Shown: positions 10,268-19,358 of the stretch, in pieces | Layout: each line of letters starts with the position of its first letter | Position numbering within the stretch: the first letter of the stretch is position 1 | Origin: Leeuwenhoekiella aestuarii | GTDB lineage: Bacteria; Bacteroidota; Bacteroidia; Flavobacteriales; Flavobacteriaceae | Direction of reading: 5' to 3' | Assembly: GCF_004104055.1 (NCBI RefSeq) | Contig: NZ_QOVJ01000014.1 | Coordinates: 1-55,512 of the forward strand | DNA: 55,512 nt | The notes under the pieces: model-generated | The model's database searches: none | The model's input: only the letters and a program-made list of their open reading frames with translations | Told to the model about the DNA's origin: nothing | Program-made: the position numbers and the translations under genes

Positions 10268-11308
10268 ATGAAAAGAATGTATTCTTTTATTCTTAGCCTT
10301 ATTGTAGTCGCAATGACTCTGGTTTCTTGCTCAGATGATGATAGCCTCACGCAATCATCTCTTGCTGAAATCACCAATTTTACTCTTGATTTTGACGGTT
10401 TAGAAGCCGATGATGTAGCCTATGATCTGGGAACGGCTATTTCTGTAAGTGTACCTTACGGCACTTCTTTAACAGGTGTAGTACCCGCAATTATCGTTTC
10501 AGAAAATGCCAGCATTTCGCCAGCATCAGGAGAAGCAATAAGCTTTGAAGACGGTGTGGCCAAAACCTTTACCGTAACCGCAGAAGACGGTTCTATAAAA
10601 GAATATACGGTAACTGTAAACATACGCCCAGAAGTAGGAAGCGGTTCTAAGCTGAAAACCTTTTTAGAAGTACAGGATTTCGGTTTCTTTGCTCTCGAAA
10701 CAATTACTGAATATGAGTATAATGAAAACTCCGGTTTTGTAAGTAAGTATTCTATAACTGAAGATGGAGAAACTATAGCTTTTACGCTGGTTTATGATGA
10801 CAAAAATCAGGTTACTGAAAAAACCGCTGAAACACAAAGAACTACTTACACCTACGAAGGCGGTAAAATTACAAAAGCTGAAGAATATGAAGATGGTGAA
10901 CTAAAATATGGTTTTTCATATACCTATAATGAAGACGATTTACTGGCAAGAAAAGAACAAACCAATTACCAAGAAGAAGAACCTGTTGTAGATGACATAA
11001 GAACCTATAAGTATGATGATAAAGGCAACGTCATAGAATTTAATAGAGGTACGTCACAAACTAATATTGTAAAAGCTACTTATGATTCTAAGAATAATCC
11101 TTTTAAAAGTATTTATCCAAAAGCCTATGCAGCGATCAAAGTTTCAGGAATTGATGGGGTAAATACGAATAATCCAATTACACGTAGTGAGACTAATGGG
11201 GAAGTTACTTATGAATATAATTCAGACGACTACCCTGTATCATCTTCATATTCGGATGCTGATGGAATTGTCACCTATAAAAAAGCTTTCACATATTACG
11301 CAGAATAA
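10268..11308 (+). CDS. lipoprotein with DUF5018-like domain and YD-like repeats
   Basis: Surface or periplasmic lipoprotein of 346 residues: signal peptide with lipobox near residue 21 (LVSCSDDD), an N-terminal Ig-like domain of the DUF5018 kind at about residues 33-118 (ending EDGSIKEYTVTVN), then a region of repeated short beta hairpins (YEYNENSG, YTYEGGKI, YTYNEDD, YKYDDKGNV, YEYNSDD) like YD/RHS strands. It follows SusD after 93 bases and ends at a strong terminator, so it is probably the last gene of the uptake locus and may be an extra surface binding component. No enzyme motif is visible. Confidence 0.75.
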   Translation: MKRMYSFILSLIVVAMTLVSCSDDDSLTQSSLAEITNFTLDFDGLEADDVAYDLGTAISVSVPYGTSLTGVVPAIIVSENASISPASGEAISFEDGVAKTFTVTAEDGSIKEYTVTVNIRPEVGSGSKLKTFLEVQDFGFFALETITEYEYNENSGFVSKYSITEDGETIAFTLVYDDKNQVTEKTAETQRTTYTYEGGKITKAEEYEDGELKYGFSYTYNEDDLLARKEQTNYQEEEPVVDDIRTYKYDDKGNVIEFNRGTSQTNIVKATYDSKNNPFKSIYPKAYAAIKVSGIDGVNTNNPITRSETNGEVTYEYNSDDYPVSSSYSDADGIVTYKKAFTYYAE

Positions 11309-11340
11309 ATTAGCCAATAGTTTTTTCTATTTAAGTCAAG

Positions 11341-11374
11341 GAGGCTGTCTACAAGCTAAGACAGCCTCTTTTTT
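11341..11374 (+). terminator. intrinsic terminator of the SusC/SusD locus
   Basis: Perfect 10-base stem GAGGCTGTCT/AGACAGCCTC with an 8-base loop followed by six T. It lies 32 bases after the lipoprotein stop. Confidence 0.9.
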
Positions 11375-11458
11375 ATTCACCTGAACTACTGTATTCTTTC
11401 AGAAAACTTTTTATCAGGAATTACCCCTATTCTCTACTTCTTTTATCCTTATAACATC

Positions 11459-12085
11459 ATGAAAAACACACTTTTAATCCTATTTATTATAGGTATTGCA
11501 TCATCCTGCAATAGCAATTCTACTGAAGATGTTCAAAAAAAATTAACCAAAGCTGAACAATTCATTCAATTATATACTCTTGAGGTTGTTCCCCTCTTTG
11601 ATGAATATTCAGATTTGAATATCCCGGAAGAAATACAGATTGATGAAAATGATCTTTCGGTAAATGCCGGGGCTGCTTTTGGTTATGTTGAAGTAAGTAA
11701 GGGCCTTGTAGAACTGAAGGACCAATCAATCCAAATTTTTGTTCTTGCCCACGAGCTTGCACATATCGCAACTCTAAAACAGGCAGAAGGATTCAATCTA
11801 AAGGGTGAACTACCATCAGGCTCTGAAACAAGTGATTACAAAAAAGCAGAATATTTGGCCGATTTAATGGCATTTTATCTTATCTCTAAAAACGAACCCG
11901 AGACCTATGATCTGTTAAAAGAAAAATTGAATTATTTGGAAGAGTTGCTGGGGAATGGTGATTTTACCCATCCATCAGGAAGTTCCAGAATTGAATCCCT
12001 AATGAAATACCTAAAAGGAATGGATAACACTTCGAAAGAAACTGCCTTTTCTAATAGATTTAGAACGATATGGAGTATGAATTAA
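11459..12085 (+). CDS. small lipoprotein zinc metalloprotease, M48-like
   Basis: Lipoprotein of 208 residues with signal and lipobox ASSCNSN near residue 17. It carries HELAH at residues 98-102 and a third-ligand candidate glutamate at about 131 in AEYLADLMAFYL, then THPSGSSRIESL, a pattern seen after the third ligand in M48 peptidases. It acts outside the inner membrane and probably clips misfolded or envelope proteins. It stands alone between a terminator and an oppositely oriented gene. Confidence 0.72.
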   Translation: MKNTLLILFIIGIASSCNSNSTEDVQKKLTKAEQFIQLYTLEVVPLFDEYSDLNIPEEIQIDENDLSVNAGAAFGYVEVSKGLVELKDQSIQIFVLAHELAHIATLKQAEGFNLKGELPSGSETSDYKKAEYLADLMAFYLISKNEPETYDLLKEKLNYLEELLGNGDFTHPSGSSRIESLMKYLKGMDNTSKETAFSNRFRTIWSMN

Positions 12086-12155
12086 TTTTATAATCCTACC
12101 AAATCAGTCAAGGTATTAGTCATTTTAATTATATCAATTTTTCTATCCGAAATTG

Positions 12156-12344
12156 TTACGAGCTAATGTTAGCTGTTTGTAATATCTCGCTTATATCTCT
12201 AGCACAATTACTCAGGACCCTACAGTTCTTTTTCAAGTGGTATTTTTTACTGCTTTTACCTTTAAAGACAGAGACGGCATTTGTACTTATTTGAGGTGCT
12301 GCTGTAACTAGTGCAAGGGTCAAAATAAATATGAAGCTTTTCAT
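12156..12344 (-). CDS. small secreted cysteine-containing protein
   Basis: Product of 62 residues with a clear signal peptide (MKSFIFILTLALVTAAPQIS) and a short mature part with YHLKKNCRVLSNCARDI. This Y-H-x4-C-(R)-x-L-x2-C pattern occurs in small exported proteins of Bacteroidota, often close to integrative elements, here beside a conjugation remnant. Function is unknown. The two cysteines may form a disulfide or bind a metal. Confidence 0.55.
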   Translation of the reverse strand: MKSFIFILTLALVTAAPQISTNAVSVFKGKSSKKYHLKKNCRVLSNCARDISEILQTANISS

Positions 12345-12391
12345 CAGTTGATCACGTTATAATTAGCGGTAAGATATTCATTTTATAGGTA

Positions 12392-12946
12392 TTAACGGAT
12401 ATCTTTTATAAACCCTACTTCTAACACTATTGCAGGACAAAAATCTTTTAGATCCCGCAATACCTGAAAGTTTGCAAATTTCACCCCTCTACTCTTTTGA
12501 CCGGTCAAAACAACAAGCCGTTTTTCTAACAGATGCCCCAACCAAATGGATTGCTCTAAATACGGATTTTCTTGGTTATATGCATATACCTCTACGCCAG
12601 TTGCATTAGAATTAGAAGCGTCATTATAATGTAAAGAGATAAACAAATCCGCCTGGAGTATTCTGGCTAGTTTTGTACGATCTCCAAGACTGATCAAGGT
12701 ATCGGTATATCGGGTCAGGAAATATTCAGCAGGTTTCCCATCAAACTCCTGTTGTCCAGTGATCAATCTTTGAGCTAGATCCAATACCAGATCCTTCTCA
12801 AGAATACCATTTAAACCCCGTGCTCCAGAATCCATTCCCCCGTGTCCGGGATCGATCACAATACGTAAAGGTCGATATACATCCTGACCAAAAAAGAGAC
12901 AAGTTTTGAGGAGCAAATAGAGAAAAACGACGTTTTGGAGCTTCAT
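12392..12946 (-). CDS. N-acetylmuramoyl-L-alanine amidase (Amidase_3), probably truncated at the C-terminus
   Basis: Secreted peptidoglycan amidase. A signal peptide (to about residue 20, FFGQ) precedes RIVIDPGHGGMDSGA, with zinc histidine and following motif NGILEKDLVL. FISLHYNDA gives the second histidine, and VLEVGFIKD near the end carries the catalytic glutamate. At 184 residues it stops immediately after that motif, about 20-25 residues earlier than most family members, so the end may be worn. Amidases of this kind accompany transfer genes in Bacteroidota integrative elements. Here it lies divergent from traE. Confidence 0.8.
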   Translation of the reverse strand: MKLQNVVFLYLLLKTCLFFGQDVYRPLRIVIDPGHGGMDSGARGLNGILEKDLVLDLAQRLITGQQEFDGKPAEYFLTRYTDTLISLGDRTKLARILQADLFISLHYNDASNSNATGVEVYAYNQENPYLEQSIWLGHLLEKRLVVLTGQKSRGVKFANFQVLRDLKDFCPAIVLEVGFIKDIR

Positions 12947-13102
12947 TTTATTTTTTGGGTTTTGAGTTATTAACAGAGGAACGGCTTTATTTCCTAAAAT
13001 TTAATTGACTTTGAATGCATTTAAAATCAAATGAATACAAAATTTATTTTATTCACAAATTATTGATTTACAGGTATTTGAGATAATAAATATATACTTT
13101 TC

Positions 13103-13139
13103 AAGAGTTCAATCAAACAGTAATTTAAAACGAACTCTT
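13103..13139. promoter_or_regulatory. inverted repeat ending at the traE start codon
   Basis: AAGAGTTC and its exact complement GAACTCTT are separated by 21 bases, and the second arm abuts the traE ATG. A hairpin here would hide the ribosome site. An operator is the other option. Confidence 0.35.
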
Positions 13140-13427
13140 ATGAAAAAATCAAGCTACTTCACAACGATCCAATCGCTGGTCACGATTCCTCTTTTTGCTC
13201 AGATTGGAGGGATTGAAGATTCTGTAAATGATGTTTCCGATACCATCAGAGCCGTATTCCCTATCATTCTAGGGGTTATATTTCTAGTGGGTTTCCTCTT
13301 TAGTGCCGGGCATTTCTTTGGGGAGAATTCTGATCTAAAGAAAGGAATCACGCGCGTACTGGTTTTTGTATTGATCGCCGGAGGAGTGGTAGGCATCTTT
13401 TCCTACCTGATCGGTATCGTAGTCTAA
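13140..13427 (+). CDS. traE: TraE-like conjugation membrane protein (DUF4134)
   Basis: Small inner-membrane protein of 95 residues with an N-terminal segment ending LFAQIGG, then a helix (FPIILGVIFLVGFLFSAGHFFG) and a second (VLVFVLIAGGVVGIFSYLIGIVV). This is the Bacteroidetes conjugative-transposon TraE/DUF4134 architecture, a VirB2-like component. It is followed by traF-like and traG-like genes in canonical order. The rest of the transfer operon is absent, so it no longer works in conjugation by itself. Confidence 0.82.
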   Translation: MKKSSYFTTIQSLVTIPLFAQIGGIEDSVNDVSDTIRAVFPIILGVIFLVGFLFSAGHFFGENSDLKKGITRVLVFVLIAGGVVGIFSYLIGIVV

Positions 13428-13450
13428 GCGAATCAACAGCAACACGCACA

Positions 13451-13714
13451 ATGAAAAGCTACGAAGTCTATAAAAACATCAGAAAACGGGCCGTCCTTTT
13501 CGGACTCCAGCTTTCGATGTTCGCCCTTATGATGTGCAGTATCATTTGTTCATTAATGGTCATCATCTTTTCCTTCAGTCTTCTTGTTCTTATAGGTGTT
13601 CCTGTTTTCAATGTCGCACTGTATTTCAGCTTGCTGAATTTAAACCGATTTCAAACGCTCAGGCTATTCGGATCTCGATTTCCGAAACATTTAAGCAATA
13701 AAAAACCGCTATAA
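13451..13714 (+). CDS. traF: TraF-like conjugation protein (DUF4133)
   Basis: Product of 87 residues with two hydrophobic helices between a basic N-terminus (YEVYKNIRKRA) and a short cytoplasmic end. This matches the DUF4133/TraF protein that always sits between TraE and TraG in Bacteroidetes conjugative elements, equivalent in position to VirB3. Spacing to its neighbours is 23 and 9 bases. Confidence 0.78.
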   Translation: MKSYEVYKNIRKRAVLFGLQLSMFALMMCSIICSLMVIIFSFSLLVLIGVPVFNVALYFSLLNLNRFQTLRLFGSRFPKHLSNKKPL

Positions 13715-13723
13715 ACTTCTACG

Positions 13724-14719
13724 ATGACTTATAAAACTCAGTTAATACAACCCATAGCAGCACTAGAAAGCAACATACTTTTTACCAGCAATGGAGACGT
13801 TGTATGGTGTTATGAAGGCCATTTACCGGAGATTTATTCTTTATCGGAAAAAGATTATGAAGCGCTTCACGCCTGTTGGTTTCAAGCGGTTAAAACTTTA
13901 CCAGCAGGTACCATCATTCACAAGCAAGACTGCTATCAGCAAAAAGAGTATTGCGCTGAAGAATTGCCCAATACCAGCTTTTTAGAACAAGCAACCCGGA
14001 GCCATTTTAGGGGGCGAAAGTATCTCACACACCGTTGCTATGTATTCTTCATATTCACAAAAAACAAATCCTTAACTCGTGCACATTACATCAATCCTTT
14101 TAAAAACAGCAACAAAGCCATACCCAAGCAGCTGGATGATGCTCTTCTGCATTTTAAAGCAGCTGTTGAAGATGCTGTTGCCTTTATCAACACAAGTCGT
14201 AAAATGGCTGTTGAACCGCTTGATGCGGCGGCTATTGAGACGCTGACCCGTTCTTATTTTAACGGTTACAATACCGACGTGGATACCGATATCGTGTTAG
14301 ATAACAACCAAGTGATCATCGGGGATCACTATTTTGATGCGCTTGCCGTAACTAATGAAACGTGCTTTGGAGAGGCTGTACAAACCAGCACGATCAATGA
14401 GAAATTTTCAACGGACTCGTATGTATTTCATAAGGGATTTATAGATGGTTTAGGGCTCGCTTTAGATGAGAACCACATGGTAAATCAGATACTGATTCTC
14501 GATGATAAGCATAAATGGCGTAAGCTTTTAGATAAGAAAGTAGAGGAACTCAACAAAAGCTCCAACTTCGGTACGCAAAACAAAGTGGTCTTAGGGAAGA
14601 TTCAGGATATTCTGGAGCAGATCAATACCGATGAAACATCGCGGGTAAGCGGTCTCACTGCCACAAAACTTTTGCAAGTGCTTTTGTATTTGTTTACTTT
14701 GCGTACTCATTTTAGTTAG
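13724..14719 (+). CDS. traG: TraG, N-terminal fragment without the ATPase domain
   Basis: The first about 305 residues look like the N-terminal part of the Bacteroidetes conjugation ATPase TraG (VirB4-like), including KEYCAEELPNTSFLEQAT and YVFFIFTKNKSL. The family is normally above 800 residues with Walker A and B motifs. None are present here. After INTDETSR, around 14643, the sequence turns into an unrelated 24-residue tail and stops. A deletion therefore removed the ATPase part and all following tra genes. The product, if made, should be inactive. Confidence 0.75.
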   Translation: MTYKTQLIQPIAALESNILFTSNGDVVWCYEGHLPEIYSLSEKDYEALHACWFQAVKTLPAGTIIHKQDCYQQKEYCAEELPNTSFLEQATRSHFRGRKYLTHRCYVFFIFTKNKSLTRAHYINPFKNSNKAIPKQLDDALLHFKAAVEDAVAFINTSRKMAVEPLDAAAIETLTRSYFNGYNTDVDTDIVLDNNQVIIGDHYFDALAVTNETCFGEAVQTSTINEKFSTDSYVFHKGFIDGLGLALDENHMVNQILILDDKHKWRKLLDKKVEELNKSSNFGTQNKVVLGKIQDILEQINTDETSRVSGLTATKLLQVLLYLFTLRTHFS

Positions 14720-14736
14720 ATTAAAGTGATTAATTA

Positions 14737-14774
14737 GAGGGCGTTAATTTTGGAACATCTTCGCCCTCTTTTTT
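14737..14774 (+). terminator. terminator between traG remnant and ssb
   Basis: Stem GAGGGCG/CGCCCTC with an 18-base loop followed by six T. It lies between two convergent genes and could act on either transcript, better on the + strand. Confidence 0.65.
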
Positions 14775-14781
14775 AAGTGAT

Positions 14782-15123
14782 TTACTCGGCTTTGCTTCCC
14801 AGTAATAGAATTTCTGAAGCTTCTACTTCAGTTACATAGCGTTTGATGCCGTCTTTGTCCTCGTAGCTTCTAGACTTGAGTTTTCCGCTCAAAGCGAGTT
14901 CTTTGCCTTTGGTGAGATAATTCTCAATAAGATCAGCGGTTTTACCCCAAGCCACAATGGTGTGCCATTGCGTATCCTGTGTTTTTTCGCCTTTGGTATT
15001 TTTGTAAAACTCATTGGTAGCCAATGAAAAACGAGCTACTTTTTTTCCGCTTTCTAGCGTAACTAGTGTAGGTTCTTGTCCTACGTTTCCAATTAGTTGA
15101 ACTTGATTTCTGATCGTACTCAT
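14782..15123 (-). CDS. ssb: single-stranded DNA-binding protein
   Basis: OB-fold SSB of 113 residues: NQVQLIGNVGQEPTLVTLESGKKVARFSLATNEFYKN, WHTIVAWGKTADLIENYLTKGKELALSGKL and the closing EVEASEILLLG are the standard conserved blocks. It lacks the long acidic C-terminal tail of housekeeping SSB proteins, as is common for copies on integrative elements. Its position beside tra remnants supports a mobile-element origin. Confidence 0.88.
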   Translation of the reverse strand: MSTIRNQVQLIGNVGQEPTLVTLESGKKVARFSLATNEFYKNTKGEKTQDTQWHTIVAWGKTADLIENYLTKGKELALSGKLKSRSYEDKDGIKRYVTEVEASEILLLGSKAE

Positions 15124-15134
15124 AACAGTAGTAT

Positions 15135-15359
15135 TTAAAGATTAATTAAAATGCTGTCTAACCTCTTTAGACAGTTTGCATTTGTATTTTGAAAAATTGA
15201 TTTACTTATTTTATCCTGAGCGTTTTCCTTTTTTGTTTTTGTTTGTTTTGATCCCGCATCTTTTTGTATGTTTTGAGCTGATTTCATAATGCTTGTTTTT
15301 GATTTACTTCCCTTAGTGCCTATCGCTGTTCCCTTTTTTTGTTGCTGATACATTTTCAA
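15135..15359 (-). CDS. small lysine-rich hypothetical protein upstream of ssb
   Basis: A 74-residue frame very rich in Lys, Gln, Ser and Thr (QQQKKGTAIGTKGSKSKTS), with no hydrophobic core in its first 55 residues. It lies 11 bases before ssb on the same strand. It could be a short nucleic-acid-binding protein or just an open leader. I do not recognise a family. Confidence 0.4.
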   Translation of the reverse strand: MKMYQQQKKGTAIGTKGSKSKTSIMKSAQNIQKDAGSKQTKTKKENAQDKISKSIFQNTNANCLKRLDSILINL

Positions 15360-15678
15360 GAGTTTGAATTAGTAAGGACATATAAAAGCGCGGTACAAGC
15401 GGTTATGCTGTCCGGCTAACTTCAAACTATTGGTATTTTGCTTTCAAAAAAAGAGACGTACAGCGATGCTGTTAAAGGGAATTCAAAAAACTAACGTGGG
15501 AAGTTTTAAAACTTGAGAAGGGGGATTAAATGCTAAATGATAATTCTTTAAAAAAAGAGAAGTCCATTTACTCGATAAATACATTTGGCTTTCTGTATTA
15601 TTGATAAACTACAAATAAGTGCCCCCGAAGCATTTTAGTGTTGAAAATATACTTACGTTTTAATACCTTTTTTTAATC

Positions 15679-15712
15679 AAAAAAAAAGGGTGACCAGTAT
15701 ATAGTAACCCTT
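15679..15712 (-). terminator. orphan intrinsic terminator, - strand
   Basis: Read on the - strand: AAGGGTTAC, a 9-base loop, GTCACCCTT (one mismatch) and then a run of nine T. There is no recognisable - strand gene upstream of it, so it may be what remains of a lost gene. Confidence 0.55.
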
Positions 15713-15978
15713 ATCACTTATCCTTTTTATTTATTCGTTTATATATATAAAATCAAAGATTGTCTGTTAATCTATATTAGCACTTCCGGTATTATTTGTT
15801 GTGACCTCTTCAATTAAAAAAATTCATTCAAATGGAAATCTTAAAACATTTGGAATTGTAAAATTTCTTATTGAGAAATCGAATACAAAAACGTCTAAAT
15901 TGATCATTTTCTAGTTTAGAGTATAGCTTTAGAAAAAGACCAGAATATTACGTAATACTTATTATTCCTCATTAAAAT

Positions 15979-16014
15979 CTAGGATATATGTAATTATTTC
16001 AGCTTGTTGTACAA
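15979..16014 (+). promoter_or_regulatory. island promoter motif, copy 1 (upstream of AraC gene)
   Basis: Left block CTAGGATATATGTAA, 15 bases, right block TGTACAA. The GTACAA part starts 30 bases from the motif start, the same spacing as in four other copies. It lies 178 bases before the AraC-type gene at 16193, which suggests autoregulation. Confidence 0.6.
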
Positions 16015-16192
16015 AAGTATTTGTGAAAAATTAATGAAACTTATAAAGTTAATTTTAGCAGATTATGAGACCTGAAAAGTACTCTATGCACAGAACGAAT
16101 GTGAGGCATAAATTGTTGAATTTAAAATAGAGTTTTAACAGGCTTTCATTTGCCTAAAATTCGTTTACTAATTATTGTAACACTTAAAAATT

Positions 16193-16768
16193 ATGAAAGT
16201 AAGAATTAAGAATATGGTAAGCCTGCGATGTAAACTCAAGGTAGCTTCAGTACTAGAAGAATTGGGTGTTGCGTATACGACTTTAGAGTTAGGAGAACTG
16301 CAATTTGCAAAGCCGCTTTCCAAGCCATTAAAACGAAAGCTAAAAGAAGAATTGTCAAAATCTGGTTTAGAACTTATTTATGACCGAAATGCCTTACTTA
16401 TTGATAAAATAGTCAATGTAGTGGTAGTGATGGTAAAGTATACAGAAGAATTACCCGAAATTAGTTTTTCTACTTACCTCAGCGATAAACTAAAGCTTGA
16501 CTACAACAAAATGGCAGTTCTATTTTCAAGTTCTAAAGGCATCACATTAGAACATTTTGTTATTCTGCACAAAGTAGAACGCGTTAAAGAGTTAATTATC
16601 TGTAATACATTGAACCTTACCGAAATATCTTTTAAGATGCAATACAGTGGTGTAGCGCATTTGTCTAAACAGTTTAAGCAAATAACCGGTATTACGCCTA
16701 CATTTTACAAATTGATGTCAGATCAGGAGCGCAGTGATCTGAATAAAGCCGGATGGCTTTATTCTTAA
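16193..16768 (+). CDS. AraC-type regulator with HMA-like N-terminal domain, left copy
   Basis: Product of 191 residues. The C-terminal 100 residues are an AraC double helix-turn-helix (FVILHKVERVKELII, LTEISFKMQYSGVAHLSKQFKQITGITPTFYK). The N-terminal half (IKNMVSLRCKLKVASVLEELGVAYTTLELGELQF) has the length and beta-alpha-beta pattern of an HMA-like ferredoxin fold; many relatives carry a metal-type CxxC where this one has SLRC, with a single cysteine. A paralogue sits at the other end of the island, pointing back toward it. It is the best candidate to read the motif found before seven island units, including its own gene. Confidence 0.85.
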   Translation: MKVRIKNMVSLRCKLKVASVLEELGVAYTTLELGELQFAKPLSKPLKRKLKEELSKSGLELIYDRNALLIDKIVNVVVVMVKYTEELPEISFSTYLSDKLKLDYNKMAVLFSSSKGITLEHFVILHKVERVKELIICNTLNLTEISFKMQYSGVAHLSKQFKQITGITPTFYKLMSDQERSDLNKAGWLYS

Positions 16769-16773
16769 AACCT

Positions 16774-16807
16774 GTGATAGATGTAATTTTCATAATAAAC
16801 TATACAA
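16774..16807 (+). promoter_or_regulatory. island promoter motif, copy 2 (upstream of SHOCT/atp operon)
   Basis: Left block GTGATAGATGTAA and right block ATACAA. It is the 34-base form, two bases shorter in the left block, shared with the copy at 36525. It starts 6 bases after the AraC stop and 108 bases before the SHOCT start codon. Confidence 0.6.
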
Positions 16808-16914
16808 CTGTTTTACCCAATTAAGTGCTGAATTTTGTGAAGTGAGTTGACATTAAGAAAATTCATCTAAAACAGCTCGTTATGGATATGTACGCAGGTT
16901 ATAATTTCTGAGGA

Positions 16915-17094
16915 ATGCACGTGATCTGGTGGTTTATCTGGGGCATTTTACTCCTGTGGATGTTTGCCACGCCTTACGAAATCCCTGGTCAATTTACCCG
17001 AAAAGAGACTCCCTTAGATATTTTAAAAAGACGTTTTGCTTATGGAGAAATTAATATGACAGAGTATAAAAAATTAAAAGAACACCTGCGTTAA
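16915..17094 (+). CDS. small membrane protein with SHOCT domain, start region disturbed
   Basis: A 59-residue protein with one membrane helix (WWFIWGILLLWMFA), the linker TPYEIPGQ, and a C-terminal SHOCT motif (PLDILKRRFAYGEINMTEYKKLKEHL). In the same frame just upstream lies ATG at 16882 with MDMYAGYNF, then TGA at 16909-16911, then Gly and this ATG. Similar peptides usually run through NFWGMH, so the TGA looks like a Trp codon turned stop, with a restart at 16915. The gene stands 21 bases before atpD and may belong to the ATPase operon. SHOCT segments often mediate oligomerisation; the role here is unknown. Confidence 0.6.
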   Translation: MHVIWWFIWGILLLWMFATPYEIPGQFTRKETPLDILKRRFAYGEINMTEYKKLKEHLR

Positions 17095-18630
<1,536 letters not shown>

Positions 18631-18643
18631 AAATCTAAACCAG

Positions 18644-19033
18644 ATGAATTTAAAAATCCTGCTTCCGTATAAACTATTTGCAGACATTAAAAATGTGAAA
18701 AGCATTGTGATGGAAACCAGTGAAGGTTGTTTTGGGATGTTACCTAACCGCCTGGATTGTGTGGCAGCACTAGTTCCGGGTATTTTAAGCTATAGAACGA
18801 CTACTCAAAAAACAAACTATATAGCCGTTGACGAGGGAGTTATGGTAAAGGCTGGTAGCGCAGTATTGATATCGGTACTCAACGCTACGGGAGGTACCGA
18901 CCTTGGAAAGTTGGGTGAACTTATAAAAACGGAGTTTAACAAAAAGGAGGAAGATCAACGCAAAGCACAAAGGGTAATTGCCAAGCTCGAGAGGGGCTTT
19001 GTATATAGCTTTGATAAATTCAGAAACCATTAA
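18644..19033 (+). CDS. atpC: N-type ATPase epsilon subunit
   Basis: Product of 129 residues with the epsilon N-terminal beta sandwich (LLPYKLFADIKNVKSIVMET, GCFGMLPNRLDCVAALVPGIL, VDEGVMVKAGSAVLISV) and a C-terminal helical part. It follows atpD by 13 bases, as in other N-ATPase operons. It forms the central stalk with gamma. Confidence 0.88.
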   Translation: MNLKILLPYKLFADIKNVKSIVMETSEGCFGMLPNRLDCVAALVPGILSYRTTTQKTNYIAVDEGVMVKAGSAVLISVLNATGGTDLGKLGELIKTEFNKKEEDQRKAQRVIAKLERGFVYSFDKFRNH

Positions 19034-19034
19034 A

Positions 19035-19358
19035 ATGGAATCCGAATTTCATAACGAATCCAGTTCTTTTAGTGAAGCAATTGCAAAAAAAGAAAAGCGG
19101 AAGCTCAATACACAGCAAAAGAAAAATAGTGTTTGGTCTGGTTTGGGAATGATGGGAATGGTTGGCTGGTCTGTTGTGGTTCCTGCGGTGATCGGTTCGG
19201 CTGTAGGGCTGTGGCTCGATAAACATCATCCGCAATCTTTTTCCTGGACGCTTACGCTTTTGTTAATCGGTGTTATCATCGGCGCAATAATCGCGGGGTA
19301 CTGGGTACAAAAAGAAGATAGTGAAATACATAATGATAAAAACGATGATGATGAATGA
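19035..19358 (+). CDS. atpQ: N-type ATPase accessory protein AtpQ (AtpI-like)
   Basis: Membrane protein of 107 residues: a charged N-terminus, then two helices (GMMGMVGWSVVVPAVIGSAVGLWL and LTLLLIGVIIGAIIAGYWV) around DKHHPQSF, the F0F1-ATPase_gene1/AtpI pattern. Its position between epsilon and AtpR is diagnostic of the N-ATPase operon. An upstream in-frame start exists inside atpC, but ATG at 19035, one base after the atpC stop, is the natural one. The acidic end overlaps atpR. It probably helps assemble the rotor ring. Confidence 0.85.
   Translation: MESEFHNESSSFSEAIAKKEKRKLNTQQKKNSVWSGLGMMGMVGWSVVVPAVIGSAVGLWLDKHHPQSFSWTLTLLLIGVIIGAIIAGYWVQKEDSEIHNDKNDDDE

Larger units (their letters stand above)
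15360..16192. other. 833-base gap without a gene
   Basis: AT-rich DNA without a usable reading frame on either strand. It holds a terminator-like hairpin acting on the - strand (15679-15712) and a copy of the island promoter motif (15979-16014). It marks the border between the conjugation remnant and the energy island. Confidence 0.6.

Noticed and set aside
18978-19034. An upstream start for AtpQ inside atpC.
   Set aside because: It would add 19 residues read from the end of epsilon in another frame; ATG at 19035 fits the family and the gene spacing.
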